A DNA stretch of 64,000 bases, taken from Pseudomonadota bacterium. GTDB taxonomy: Bacteria; Pseudomonadota; Gammaproteobacteria; Burkholderiales; Sulfuriferulaceae. This document shows positions 52,336 to 60,653 of this stretch, in pieces. The first letter of the stretch is position 1, and every line of letters begins with the position of its first letter. The notes beneath the pieces were generated by a model. It was given only the letters and a program-made list of their open reading frames with translations, was not told the DNA's origin and did not search any database. The stretch lies in assembly GCA_021801025.1 (NCBI GenBank), contig JAJYYK010000001.1, positions 62,001 to 126,000 on the forward strand. The letters are read 5' to 3'. Position numbers and translations under genes: made by a program.

Positions 52336-52390
52336 TTATCCTCATCATTGCTAGTTTAAAACCCCAGTCTGAAGGCTGGGGACCCCATTG
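52336..52390 (+). repeat. Dispersed palindromic repeat, copy 2
   Basis: TTATCC, then TTGCTAGTTTAAAACCCC, the hairpin CCCCAGTCTGAAGGCTGGGG, and ACCCCATTG. Same layout as copies 1 and 3 but with a diverged stem whose base pairs are conserved by paired changes (CAGTCTGAAGGCTG against CGCCTGAAGGCCG). It lies just after gyrB, possibly ending its transcript, with no T-run. Confidence 0.7.
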
Positions 52391-52404
52391 TTTTCACTCT
52401 AATA

Positions 52405-53886
52405 TCACGGTTCATGACGGCTATGTCTTAGCCTGCTGTCTATCAACAACAATACGCCCGCCAAAACAAGTGCCAATTTGTTGCCAAAGCGCACAAACGG
52501 GGTTTCTCCCTGGTAGCCTTGGGCAGTCCCATTCAATACCCCACGGGTGAATACTGGTAAGTGAGCAACCACTTCGCCATGCGGATTAATGATCGCGGTG
52601 ACGCCTGTATTGGTGGCGCGAAGCATATAACGACCGGTTTCCAGCGCTCGCATTTGGGCAATTTGCAGGTGCTGCCAGGGTGCTGGGGTATTGCCAAACC
52701 ATGCGTCGTCGGTAACGTTGACCAGTACACTGGCAGATGGTAAGGACCGGATGATTTCGTCGCCAAACACATCTTCATAACAAATATCGGCAGCAACTTT
52801 CTGCCCGGCAACATTTAAAGTTGCTGGATAAGCAGGACCAGGTGAAAAATCAGACATCGGTATCTTGAGCATTGCCATTAAAACATTGGAGAGTGGTTTC
52901 AAGGGGAAATATTCACCAAACGGGACTAAATGGGATTTACGATAGGTTTGGTGTGGCGAAAGGCCAAAGCTCATCAGGCTGTTGTAATACCGACCATTTG
53001 GCAATTGCTCGGGGATCCCAATCAGCACATCTCCGCCGTGAGCGCGGACGCTATTGCTCAGGGCGTTTAAATATTTGGGCGGGATCGTATTATAAAACAG
53101 GGGTAATGCGGTTTCGGGCAAGATAATAAGTCGGGCTTTGCTTGCCATCACCATCTGCGCATAGATCAACATCGAGTCTTCCAAAGATTTATCTTGCCAT
53201 TTATTTGACTGGTCAATATTACCCTGTAACAGACTGACACTAAAAGGCGCGAGAATCGGGTGTGTCCAGGAAACAGCTTGAAGTTCAAAGCCGGCAAACC
53301 ACAACACAGCGATCCCCAACATTGCGCTACGTGTTGGTCGAACCAGTACCGTTGCGCTAAGTACAACAAACAGGCTGATACCAAATACACCGAATATGGG
53401 CGCATAACCGCTCAAGGGCGAAGTGGGCACTTGCGAATAACCTAAACTTAACCAGGGAAATCCAGTCAAAATCCAGCTGCGCACCCATTCCTGTAGCATC
53501 CAGGCTGCGGCTAAACCGAAATAAGGGCCTACGACCTTCCGTTGATACAGGTATGCGGCAGAAACAGGGAACAATGCCAGAAAAGCAGAAAATAAAAAAA
53601 TCGCTGTGCCTGCCGTCAGCCAGGAGAGCCCACCGTAATCATGCAAGCTGACGTACAGCCAACCGATGCCCGTGACAAAATTGCCGATACCATAACTAAA
53701 GGTCAGCCGGACTGCACGTTGAGGAAAAATCCGCCACAGCCAAAACAAAACCGCCAACGTAATGAGGGGTAAAGGAAACCAGCCGTAGGGTGCAAATCCC
53801 CAAACATTGATTGCACCGAGCCCCAATGCGGCAAACAGGGCGAGGTAAAAACCGGTGCGGTTGGAAACCTTAAGTTGATGCTGCAA
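52405..53886 (-). CDS. lnt: Apolipoprotein N-acyltransferase
   Basis: Lnt adds the third acyl chain to lipoproteins at the inner membrane. The protein (about 493 residues with the start used here) has 6-7 N-terminal membrane helices and a nitrilase-like domain with the catalytic triad region: Glu in [12 protein letters not shown], Lys in [14 protein letters not shown], and Cys in [11 protein letters not shown] last helix ([13 protein letters not shown]) closes it. The start is uncertain: I place it at a TTG overlapping nadA by 17 bases; longer in-frame extensions lie inside nadA and do not look like Lnt. Confidence 0.9.
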   Translation of the reverse strand: MQHQLKVSNRTGFYLALFAALGLGAINVWGFAPYGWFPLPLITLAVLFWLWRIFPQRAVRLTFSYGIGNFVTGIGWLYVSLHDYGGLSWLTAGTAIFLFSAFLALFPVSAAYLYQRKVVGPYFGLAAAWMLQEWVRSWILTGFPWLSLGYSQVPTSPLSGYAPIFGVFGISLFVVLSATVLVRPTRSAMLGIAVLWFAGFELQAVSWTHPILAPFSVSLLQGNIDQSNKWQDKSLEDSMLIYAQMVMASKARLIILPETALPLFYNTIPPKYLNALSNSVRAHGGDVLIGIPEQLPNGRYYNSLMSFGLSPHQTYRKSHLVPFGEYFPLKPLSNVLMAMLKIPMSDFSPGPAYPATLNVAGQKVAADICYEDVFGDEIIRSLPSASVLVNVTDDAWFGNTPAPWQHLQIAQMRALETGRYMLRATNTGVTAIINPHGEVVAHLPVFTRGVLNGTAQGYQGETPFVRFGNKLALVLAGVLLLIDSRLRHSRHEP

Positions 53887-54934
53887 AATCAAGCATCCGT
53901 TGAATGGCGAGACGGGCACGCAGACGGGTGGTTTCTTCAATTTGAATTTCATTCGTACCCTGGCGCAAGACTTCGGCGAGATTGCGCAAACCATTCATCG
54001 CCATCCATGGACAATGAGCACAACTGCGACAAGTGGCCCCTACCCCGGCAGTCGGTGCTTCCATAAAGGTTTTGAGCGGTGCAATTTGACGCATTTTGTG
54101 GAACATGCCGTTATCGGTGGCCACAATTATTTGCTGATGCGGCAGGTCGCGTGCTGCGAGAAGCAATTGGGTCGTAGAGCCTACTACATCGGCCAGGGCG
54201 ATGACATCTGCCGGTGATTCGGGGTGGACCAGCACAGCGGCTTGTGGATAAAGCAGTTTCATCTCGGCGAGCGCTTGCGCACGGAAAGCTTCATGTACCA
54301 CGCAGGATCCTTGCCAAAGCAGCATGTCTGCACCCGTGACAGTGCGTACGTAATCACCAAGATATCGGTCAGGTGCCCAAAGAATGTGTTTACCCTGTTC
54401 GTGTAAAGATTTGACCAGGCGCACCGCTAAACTGGAAGTGACGACCCAATCTGCACGAGCCTTCACTTCGGCTGAGGTGTTGGCATAAACTACCACCTCC
54501 CGGTCGGGGTGCTGGTCGCAAAAAGCATTGAATTTGGCACTGGGACAAGCCAAATCCAGAGAGCATTGTGCGTCCAGCGTGGGCATCAGGACACGTTTTT
54601 CCGGATTCAGTATCTTTGCGGTTTCACCCATGAAACGCACCCCGGCCACTAATAGTGTCCGTGCCGAGTGGCGATGACCAAAGCGCGCCATTTCCAAAGA
54701 GTCAGATACGCAACCCCCAGTTTCTTCCGCCAAATCTTGCAAATCAGCAGACGTGTAATAATGGGCAATCAGAATTGCATCCTGTTCACGCATCATTTGA
54801 CGAATTTCAGCCAACAGGCTGGCACGCTCACTCTCTTCCAACTGTTCTTCTTGCATGGGCGGCGCAATAATGCGAGGCCTGCGCAGCAACAGGTCTGGTT
54901 CGGAGATTCGGCCTGATGTGTCAAATCGATTCAT
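53870..54934 (-). CDS. nadA: Quinolinate synthase NadA
   Basis: NadA condenses iminoaspartate with dihydroxyacetone phosphate to quinolinate for NAD synthesis, using a 4Fe-4S cluster. The 354-residue protein shows [36 protein letters not shown], the cluster cysteines in [24 protein letters not shown] and [15 protein letters not shown]. Adjacent to an NrtR-type regulator on the same strand. Confidence 0.96.
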   Translation of the reverse strand: MNRFDTSGRISEPDLLLRRPRIIAPPMQEEQLEESERASLLAEIRQMMREQDAILIAHYYTSADLQDLAEETGGCVSDSLEMARFGHRHSARTLLVAGVRFMGETAKILNPEKRVLMPTLDAQCSLDLACPSAKFNAFCDQHPDREVVVYANTSAEVKARADWVVTSSLAVRLVKSLHEQGKHILWAPDRYLGDYVRTVTGADMLLWQGSCVVHEAFRAQALAEMKLLYPQAAVLVHPESPADVIALADVVGSTTQLLLAARDLPHQQIIVATDNGMFHKMRQIAPLKTFMEAPTAGVGATCRSCAHCPWMAMNGLRNLAEVLRQGTNEIQIEETTRLRARLAIQRMLDFAAST

Positions 54935-54944
54935 GTTTATGGTC

Positions 54945-55613
54945 TCATCGAATGGGATTTAATGGAGTAGAAGCAGTTAAACGGTAAAGTTTGGCCGGTT
55001 TATGTTGACCCACACGGCGTGTTTTACCCGTTTCTTCTAACCAATTCAATCCGCGCATAAGTTTACGAAAATTTCGTTTATCAATTGCAGTACCGCGGAT
55101 GAGCTCATACACCTGTTGTAACTCTCCAAAAGTAAATGTGGCTTCAAGCAAATGAAACGCCAGGGTCGAATAATCAAGCTTGGCACGCAAACGTTGGTGT
55201 GCCAGGTGAATCATGTCCTGATGATCGAAAGCAAGCGGCGGTAACTCGTTTAAATCAAACCATCCTGCGGCGGTCGCATCGGAAGCGGCCATCGGAGCTA
55301 GTCGTTCAATGGGCGCTAGCGCAATGTAGGCCACACTGATAATTCGTTCGCGCGGATCACGATCGGGCTTGCCAAAGGTATAAAGCTGTTCAAGATAAAC
55401 ATTGGCTAAACCGGTTTCTTCAAATAATTCACGTAAAGCACCCTGCTCCAGGTTTTCGTTGGGCTCAATAAATCCTCCCGGCAGTGCCCAGTGATGAGCA
55501 TATGGCGCTTGAGCGCGTTGAATTAAAAGAACCGCCAAACGCTCCTCGCGAATTGTAAACACCACGACATCGGCGGTTACCGCTGGATGGGGATAATCAT
55601 AACAAAAAGCCAT
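54945..55613 (-). CDS. NUDIX-type regulator or hydrolase, probable NrtR
   Basis: A 222-residue protein with an N-terminal NUDIX domain and a C-terminal winged helix (about residues 150-215, [14 protein letters not shown] then [18 protein letters not shown]). This is the architecture of NrtR, a repressor of NAD metabolism that senses ADP-ribose. Its NUDIX box ([20 protein letters not shown], then ETG) fits the full consensus, so unlike many NrtR it may still be a hydrolase. It is 10 bases upstream of nadA, in the same operon, supporting control of NAD synthesis. A candidate operator lies at 55625. Confidence 0.85.
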   Translation of the reverse strand: MAFCYDYPHPAVTADVVVFTIREERLAVLLIQRAQAPYAHHWALPGGFIEPNENLEQGALRELFEETGLANVYLEQLYTFGKPDRDPRERIISVAYIALAPIERLAPMAASDATAAGWFDLNELPPLAFDHQDMIHLAHQRLRAKLDYSTLAFHLLEATFTFGELQQVYELIRGTAIDKRNFRKLMRGLNWLEETGKTRRVGQHKPAKLYRLTASTPLNPIR

Positions 55614-55624
55614 TTAAATAATAA

Positions 55625-55639
55625 GTGTAATTTTTACAC
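55625..55639. promoter_or_regulatory. Candidate NrtR operator
   Basis: GTGTAA-TTT-TTACAC, a perfect 15-base palindrome located 11 bases upstream of the regulator's start codon on the minus strand. NrtR commonly autoregulates its own operon, so this is the natural site; the match to a known NrtR motif was not tested. Confidence 0.55.
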
Positions 55640-55893
55640 CTGAATAATAGAGGGAGTGCTACGCACTGTCAATGCTTGATCAGCGAAGTATGTGAACGAA
55701 CTGATTAAAGCCAGTTTATAATTCAGAACGAAATATCCGGCAATGAAGTCTCGTCTGGTAATTATCCGGCGCGGCATAAATTTATGTCCATCACTGGCGA
55801 GGCTTAAAAATCAATAGAAACAGTTACTGGCTTAATAGTGAGACTTTAAGCAGAGAAGGTAATCTATAGTAATAGATGGTTAATATTGACAAG

Positions 55894-55949
55894 CAATGAG
55901 GTCACCGGCCTTCAGGCGGGGGTTTTAAACCAGCAAGGAAAAAGGATAA
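55894..55949 (-). repeat. Dispersed palindromic repeat, copy 3
   Basis: Read on the minus strand: TTATCCTTTTTCCTTGCTGG, then TTTAAAACCCCCGCCTGAAG, then GCCGGTGACCTCATTG. Its first 31 bases are identical to copy 1. It lies in the 364-base gap between the NrtR-type gene and the AEC transporter; the rest of that gap (55640-55893) shows nothing I can assign. Confidence 0.72.
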
Positions 55950-55977
55950 AGTAAAGATTGAGGGGGATGGTTTAACA

Positions 55978-56925
55978 ATGTCGCTAACTTATTACAGCAA
56001 CTTAATGCTGGAAGTCATGCTGCCCATGGCGATGCTTATTGCCGCTGGAGGTTTTTGGCGCCGTAGTTTGGGTGAGCCGGGTGTGCGGGCGGTGCGCCAG
56101 TATATCAGTACCATCACAATTTATTTGTTTGCCCCTGCATTGATGTTTGCGGCGGCGGCCAGTGCCCATCTTGATCGGGAGTTGTTATCCGTACCCGTAT
56201 TGGTTACGTCGGGTATTTTAATCGGTGGGGGTGTGTTGTATGCCATCCTGCGCTGGACCCCGTTGGGGAGGGATATTTCGGGACCTACTCGCGCAGCATT
56301 GTTATTGTGCGGCATGTTTGGTAATGTGTTGTTCATGGGGTATCCATTGTTGCATTTTTTATATGGTGCCAAAGGCGCTCAATATGCTGTATTTTCTGAT
56401 ATGGCCGCGTCCACCCCTTTGCTTTGGAGTTTAGGTGTTGCCATTGCAACGCATGTGGGCGGACAGGTGCGGGACCCAGGGCATCCGGTGATTAACTGGC
56501 TAAAATTGCCGCCGGTGTGGGCCTTTGTGCTGGGCGTGTTGCTGAATGTCAGCGGTTGGTCTTTCGCCCCATTGGTACATGCCGCTCAGTTTGTGGGCCA
56601 ACCTGCCGTGCCGGTCATGTTGTTGATGTTGGGGGTTTCTGTGCCCTGGCGTCGCATTATGCCGAATCGGGTGATCAGTCTGGTGGTTGTATTTAAACTG
56701 GTGTTGGTGCCCTTATTGGTGTGGGGCCTGGCGCGGGTAATTTTAGGCCCTTTGCAAAATGCGCAGATTGGTGCTGTGATAGAAAGCGGTGTACCAACCA
56801 TGTTAATGACGTTAGGGTTATCAGATCGTTACCGGTTGGATATTGAAACGACAGCATTGACCATTGCGTGGACAACATTGTTGATGGTGCTGGTTTTGCC
56901 ATGTTGGCTGGCTTTTTTAGGTTAA
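55978..56925 (+). CDS. AEC-family transporter (auxin efflux carrier / MdcF-like)
   Basis: A 315-residue membrane protein with about ten helices in two five-helix halves, the fold of the AEC family. Conserved features include the N-terminal LPMAMLIAAGGFWRR, the GMFGNVLFMGYPLL segment in the fourth helix and GVPTMLMTLGLSDRY near the C-terminus. AEC members export or import small organic acids; no neighbouring metabolic gene indicates the substrate. Start follows GAGGGGGATGG. Confidence 0.87.
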   Translation: MSLTYYSNLMLEVMLPMAMLIAAGGFWRRSLGEPGVRAVRQYISTITIYLFAPALMFAAAASAHLDRELLSVPVLVTSGILIGGGVLYAILRWTPLGRDISGPTRAALLLCGMFGNVLFMGYPLLHFLYGAKGAQYAVFSDMAASTPLLWSLGVAIATHVGGQVRDPGHPVINWLKLPPVWAFVLGVLLNVSGWSFAPLVHAAQFVGQPAVPVMLLMLGVSVPWRRIMPNRVISLVVVFKLVLVPLLVWGLARVILGPLQNAQIGAVIESGVPTMLMTLGLSDRYRLDIETTALTIAWTTLLMVLVLPCWLAFLG

Positions 56926-57027
56926 AGAAATGCAGTTAATCGCTGCTTCCGGTTTTTGTCGTCGCCTGTTTGCGCGGGTTCGACAAAAACCGCGTTACTG
57001 ACGCACCCCATTGAGGAAAGTTGAATT

Positions 57028-57453
57028 ATGGCAATTATTTTACCAACACATCTACATCCGATAAAACCGCAACACAAACATGTTTATTTAAAAACGCAAG
57101 CAGGCGCAGAGTTGAGCATGCAATTTACTTTGCAGGATGATTTGGGGTATGACAGCGCTGTAGAATACTTGGGTCATTTGCATGATACTTTGCGCAAAAA
57201 AATGGGGGAACCTGTGCTTGCTCATACATTAAAGCCTGCCATGGTGTCAGTTGAAACCCTCAAACAGCAAATTTTATATATTGCGGGCTTGCATGATTCG
57301 ATGTTCGGCACTTTCAATCCACAAAGCGCGTTGCCCGATCAGGAGCGTGCCGACTTTATTGAGTTGTTTTTGTTGGCCGTGGCCACAGTGATTCCTGGCG
57401 GCGAAATTCGTATTGAGTTGTTAAAACCAGCCATCACCAGTAACGGAACCTGA
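57028..57453 (+). CDS. Hypothetical protein of unknown function
   Basis: A 141-residue soluble protein that I do not recognise. It starts MAIILPTHLHPIKPQHKHVY and appears to be mixed alpha/beta. It has no cysteine, no signal peptide and no membrane segment. TTGAGGAAAG before the ATG is a usable ribosome-binding site. The stop is 8 bases before mpl, so the two are probably co-transcribed; a cell-wall-recycling link is only positional. Confidence 0.7.
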   Translation: MAIILPTHLHPIKPQHKHVYLKTQAGAELSMQFTLQDDLGYDSAVEYLGHLHDTLRKKMGEPVLAHTLKPAMVSVETLKQQILYIAGLHDSMFGTFNPQSALPDQERADFIELFLLAVATVIPGGEIRIELLKPAITSNGT

Positions 57454-57461
57454 TCGCCATC

Positions 57462-58799
57462 ATGCACATTCATATTTTAGGGATTTGCGGCACGTTTATG
57501 GGCGGCATTGCCGCCATTGCTCGTAGTGCAGGCCACCGAGTTACCGGCTGTGACAGCCAGGTGTATCCGCCGATGTCGGATCAATTGCGTGCTTTGAAGA
57601 TTGATTTAATCGAGGGCTATTCGGTTGATCAACTGGAATTGGGTGCCGATGTGTATGTGATTGGCAACGTGGTGACCCGTGGCAATCCGTTGATGGAGAC
57701 TATCCTTAATCGCGGGTTGCCCTATATTTCCGGCCCCCAATGGTTGGCGGAAAATGTATTGCGTGACAAATGGGTACTGGCGGTAGCGGGTACACACGGT
57801 AAAACCACCACGAGCGCCATGTTGACATGGATATTGGAGGATGCCGGTTTGCAACCGGGCTTTCTGATTGGCGGGATCCCGCAGAATTTTGAGGCGTCGG
57901 CGCGTTTAACGGACAGCCCCTTTTTTGTGATTGAAGCCGATGAATATGACACCGCTTTTTTCGACAAGCGCTCAAAATTTGTGCATTACCATCCCAGAAC
58001 CGCTATTTTAAATAACCTTGAATTTGATCATGCCGACATTTTTGCCGATTTGGCGGCCATTGAAACCCAGTTTCACCATCTGGTCCGTACCATTCCCAGC
58101 GAGGGGCTGATTGCGGTGCAAGCCCAGGACAGCTTGCGGCGGGTGATTGCACGAGGTTGCTGGTCAGAATGTTTGTGGATGGGTGTGGCAACAGGTTGGC
58201 ATGCTGTGGGTGATGAAGCGCAATTTTCGGTGTATGAAGGCGAAAAAAAGCTGGCTGAAGTCAGTTGGTCCCTCATGGGTGCGCACAACATGGCCAATGC
58301 CTTGGCCGCCATGGCAGCTGCCCGTCATGCGGGCGTGCCGCTGGCACAGTCTGCAGAGGCGTTAAACCGCTTTTTGGGGGTCAAACGGCGCATGGAAGTA
58401 CGCGGTGTTGTTAAAGGGGTGACCATTTATGACGATTTTGCTCATCATCCAACGGCCATCGCCAGTACCTTGGCTGGTTTGCGGCATAAAGTTGGCACGG
58501 CACGTATCCTTGCCGTGCTGGAACCCCGCTCTAACACCATGAAGCTTGGCGCAATGAAAGATGCGTTGCCCGCAAGCTTGGGTCAAGCCGATCAAGTATT
58601 TTGTTACAGTGCCGATGTGAGTTGGGATGCCAGGGCTGTTTTGGCGCCACTTGCCGATCATGTGCAAGTGCACACGCATCTGCCCGCGCTTATTACTGCG
58701 ATTGTTCAGGCTGCCCAATCTGGCGACCACATTCTGGTGATGAGCAATGGCGGTTTCGGGGGGATACATGATAAGCTGTTGCAGGCGCTTGGCGGGTGA
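57462..58799 (+). CDS. mpl: UDP-MurNAc:L-Ala-gamma-D-Glu-meso-DAP ligase (murein recycling)
   Basis: Mpl re-attaches recovered tripeptide to UDP-MurNAc. The 445-residue protein is a Mur-ligase: MHIHILGICGTFMGGIAAIAR at the start (distinguishing Mpl from MurC), VAGTHGKTTTSAMLTW as the ATP site, FFVIEADEYDTAFFDKRSKF, LNNLEFDHADIF, and DDFAHHPTAI. Length is typical. Follows the unknown gene at 57028 after 8 bases. Confidence 0.95.
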   Translation: MHIHILGICGTFMGGIAAIARSAGHRVTGCDSQVYPPMSDQLRALKIDLIEGYSVDQLELGADVYVIGNVVTRGNPLMETILNRGLPYISGPQWLAENVLRDKWVLAVAGTHGKTTTSAMLTWILEDAGLQPGFLIGGIPQNFEASARLTDSPFFVIEADEYDTAFFDKRSKFVHYHPRTAILNNLEFDHADIFADLAAIETQFHHLVRTIPSEGLIAVQAQDSLRRVIARGCWSECLWMGVATGWHAVGDEAQFSVYEGEKKLAEVSWSLMGAHNMANALAAMAAARHAGVPLAQSAEALNRFLGVKRRMEVRGVVKGVTIYDDFAHHPTAIASTLAGLRHKVGTARILAVLEPRSNTMKLGAMKDALPASLGQADQVFCYSADVSWDARAVLAPLADHVQVHTHLPALITAIVQAAQSGDHILVMSNGGFGGIHDKLLQALGG

Positions 58800-58841
58800 C
58801 TGAACAAACAAACTGCATGGCTAACCGATTGGAGGACGAAA

Positions 58842-59438
58842 ATGACTAAGTTGATTTTAGATCAAAAGGCATTGAACCAATTGTTTTTTGAGGCGCATAC
58901 GTGTAATGCGTGGCAAGACAAACCGGTGCCGGATGATTTGTTACACCAGTTGTATGATGTTTTTCGCTTGGCGCCAACGTCAATGAATTGTAGTCCGGCG
59001 CGGATTGTATTTGTGAAGTCCGTAGAGGCGAAACAAAAATTAAATCCGGCCTTGATGGAAGGTAATCGGGCCAAGACGATGAACGCACCGGTTACGGCGA
59101 TCATTGCGTATGACACCAAGTTTTTTGAGCACCTGCCCAAACTTTTTCCACCCATACCGGATGCACGTGAAATGTTTGAGCGGGATGCAAGTCTCGCGGA
59201 CATGACGGCTTTCCGTAATGGCAGTTTGCAGGGCGCTTATCTTATTCTTGCCGCGCGGGCGCTTGGGCTGGATTGCGGCCCCATGTCAGGGTTTAATAAT
59301 GAGATGGTAGACCAGCAGTTTTTTTCTGGAACCCATGTTAAATCCAATTTCTTGTGCAATCTTGGATATGGTGACGCAAAAGGATTCCATCCGAGGAATC
59401 GGAAACTGACGTTTGATGAGGCATGCAGTATCGTTTGA
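58842..59438 (+). CDS. RutE-like malonic semialdehyde reductase (nitroreductase family)
   Basis: A 198-residue FMN-binding nitroreductase-family protein. The start pattern FFEAHTCNAWQDKPVPDDLL and LAPTSMNCSPARIVFV match RutE, which reduces malonic semialdehyde to 3-hydroxypropionate in pyrimidine breakdown. GLDCGPMSGFNNEMVDQQFF and SNFLCNLGYGD are also typical. No other rut genes are nearby, so it more likely has a general detoxification role here. GGAGG precedes the ATG. Confidence 0.86.
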   Translation: MTKLILDQKALNQLFFEAHTCNAWQDKPVPDDLLHQLYDVFRLAPTSMNCSPARIVFVKSVEAKQKLNPALMEGNRAKTMNAPVTAIIAYDTKFFEHLPKLFPPIPDAREMFERDASLADMTAFRNGSLQGAYLILAARALGLDCGPMSGFNNEMVDQQFFSGTHVKSNFLCNLGYGDAKGFHPRNRKLTFDEACSIV

Positions 59439-59562
59439 TATGGAAAAGCAAGTCGTTCCCGAATGGGGCGATATTTCTGCGTAGTCGGGATTCTTTGTGC
59501 AGGCAGAGCCACCTTGTCGCAGGGAAAGTGCATTTCGATTAACGCTGGAATAAGCCCGAATC

Positions 59563-59592
59563 GTATCCTTCCCGTTTTTACGGGAAGGATAC
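59563..59592. terminator. Bidirectional hairpin terminator
   Basis: GTATCCTTCCCGT and ACGGGAAGGATAC form a perfect 13-bp stem with a TTTT loop between the convergent RutE-like and TusE-like genes. There is no T-run on either side, so it may work as a pause or 3'-end barrier rather than a classical terminator. Confidence 0.65.
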
Positions 59593-59611
59593 AAAGGAGG
59601 GTTTAAACAGG

Positions 59612-59905
59612 TTAAACACAGCCAGTTGGCTTGGGCATCCCGCCATATTTTGTGATGGGCTTCATCGGGCCGGTCATCCACAGCGTAAACACATCTTTTT
59701 GGTCTTCATCGATGTATTTTGCGAACTTGCGGATGGGGGGCACTGCAGAAAATTCGTCAAAATATTCACGCGCTTTCATAATTTGCCCCCACTGCTTTTC
59801 GCTCAGCTCAAACCCATCTACCTCTGCCATCGCGCGAGCAACTTCAGGCGTCCAGTCATCCATGTTAACGAGATAACCGTCACCATCACGATCAGGAATG
59901 TTCAT
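59612..59905 (-). CDS. TusE/DsrC-family sulfur relay protein
   Basis: A 97-residue protein with the DsrC/TusE pattern: MNIPDRDGDGYLVNMDDW, then ELSEKQWGQIMKAREYFDEF, and the C-terminal arm GMPKPTGCV with the penultimate cysteine. The second cysteine of true DsrC (about ten residues earlier) is missing, so it belongs to the single-cysteine TusE-like/RspA group, which carries sulfur but cannot form the DsrC trisulfide. GGAGG at 7 bases supports this start; an upstream in-frame ATG lacks one. No tusBCD, dsr or mnmA genes are nearby; with the tetrathionate-hydrolase-like protein it hints at sulfur metabolism. Confidence 0.85.
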   Translation of the reverse strand: MNIPDRDGDGYLVNMDDWTPEVARAMAEVDGFELSEKQWGQIMKAREYFDEFSAVPPIRKFAKYIDEDQKDVFTLWMTGPMKPITKYGGMPKPTGCV

Positions 59906-60153
59906 GGTCAAGCCTCCAAATTGAATAAAGATCATAATGTACTTAGCTTGAATAAATTAGTCAATTATTAACTTCAGTTTTTCATAAATAATTAAAGTGT
60001 AATCATCGTGTTATTGTTGTTTTTAGGAGATTAATATCCTGATTGGCGTGTCAACTATTGCGGTGTGTTTCCACAACAACAACCATTTCTGTCGAGTGTA
60101 ACCTATTGTTAAATAATGATTAATGTGCCTAATCCAAAATTTATATACACATA

Positions 60154-60164
60154 CTAATTATTAG
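60154..60164. promoter_or_regulatory. Possible operator before the marR-type gene
   Basis: CTAAT-T-ATTAG is a short palindrome 18 bases before the start of the MarR-type gene, in the 277-base AT-rich gap after the TusE-like gene. MarR proteins often bind such sites to autoregulate. Only its position and symmetry support this. Confidence 0.35.
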
Positions 60165-60182
60165 CGTGCTATCATTGTAAAT

Positions 60183-60653
60183 ATGGATAATCATAAAACA
60201 GGATTACAACTTGCCGTAGGTAGCCGACTGATTAAATTGTCGCGTTTATATCGGCGTGAGATTGATCACCGTTTGACTGTATTTGGCGTGTCTGATGCGA
60301 CGGCAGTGCCTGTCATGTTGATCGGCAGACAGGGAGGCGGAACCCGCCAGGTTGCACTTGCTGAAGAAATGGGCGTGGAGGGGCCATCATTAGTGCGGTT
60401 GCTGGATCAGTTGTCCCATGCCGGATTAATCGAGCGGCGTGACGATCCCTCTGATCGACGGGCCAAGACGGTGCACCTGACCCCGGTGGGAATGAATCTG
60501 GCGCACCAGATTAATCTGGCGATGATAGAAATTCGCAATGACTTGTTTGCTGGCGTATCCGATGCGGATATGGCTGCCTGCATTCGGGTTTTTGATACGT
60601 TGAGTAAAAATTTGCACAAACCTCCGGTGCACGGTTCCGAAGAGGAGAAATAA
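60183..60653 (+). CDS. MarR-family transcriptional regulator
   Basis: A 156-residue winged-helix repressor: the DNA-binding part reads TRQVALAEEMGVEGPSLVRLLDQLSHAGLIERRDDPSDRRAKTV-like, with the wing motif DPSDRRAK clearly visible around residues 92-99. Its last base pair overlaps the start of the FUSC gene (TAATG), so it heads the efflux operon and very likely represses it until an aromatic acid or drug binds. Confidence 0.93.
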   Translation: MDNHKTGLQLAVGSRLIKLSRLYRREIDHRLTVFGVSDATAVPVMLIGRQGGGTRQVALAEEMGVEGPSLVRLLDQLSHAGLIERRDDPSDRRAKTVHLTPVGMNLAHQINLAMIEIRNDLFAGVSDADMAACIRVFDTLSKNLHKPPVHGSEEEK

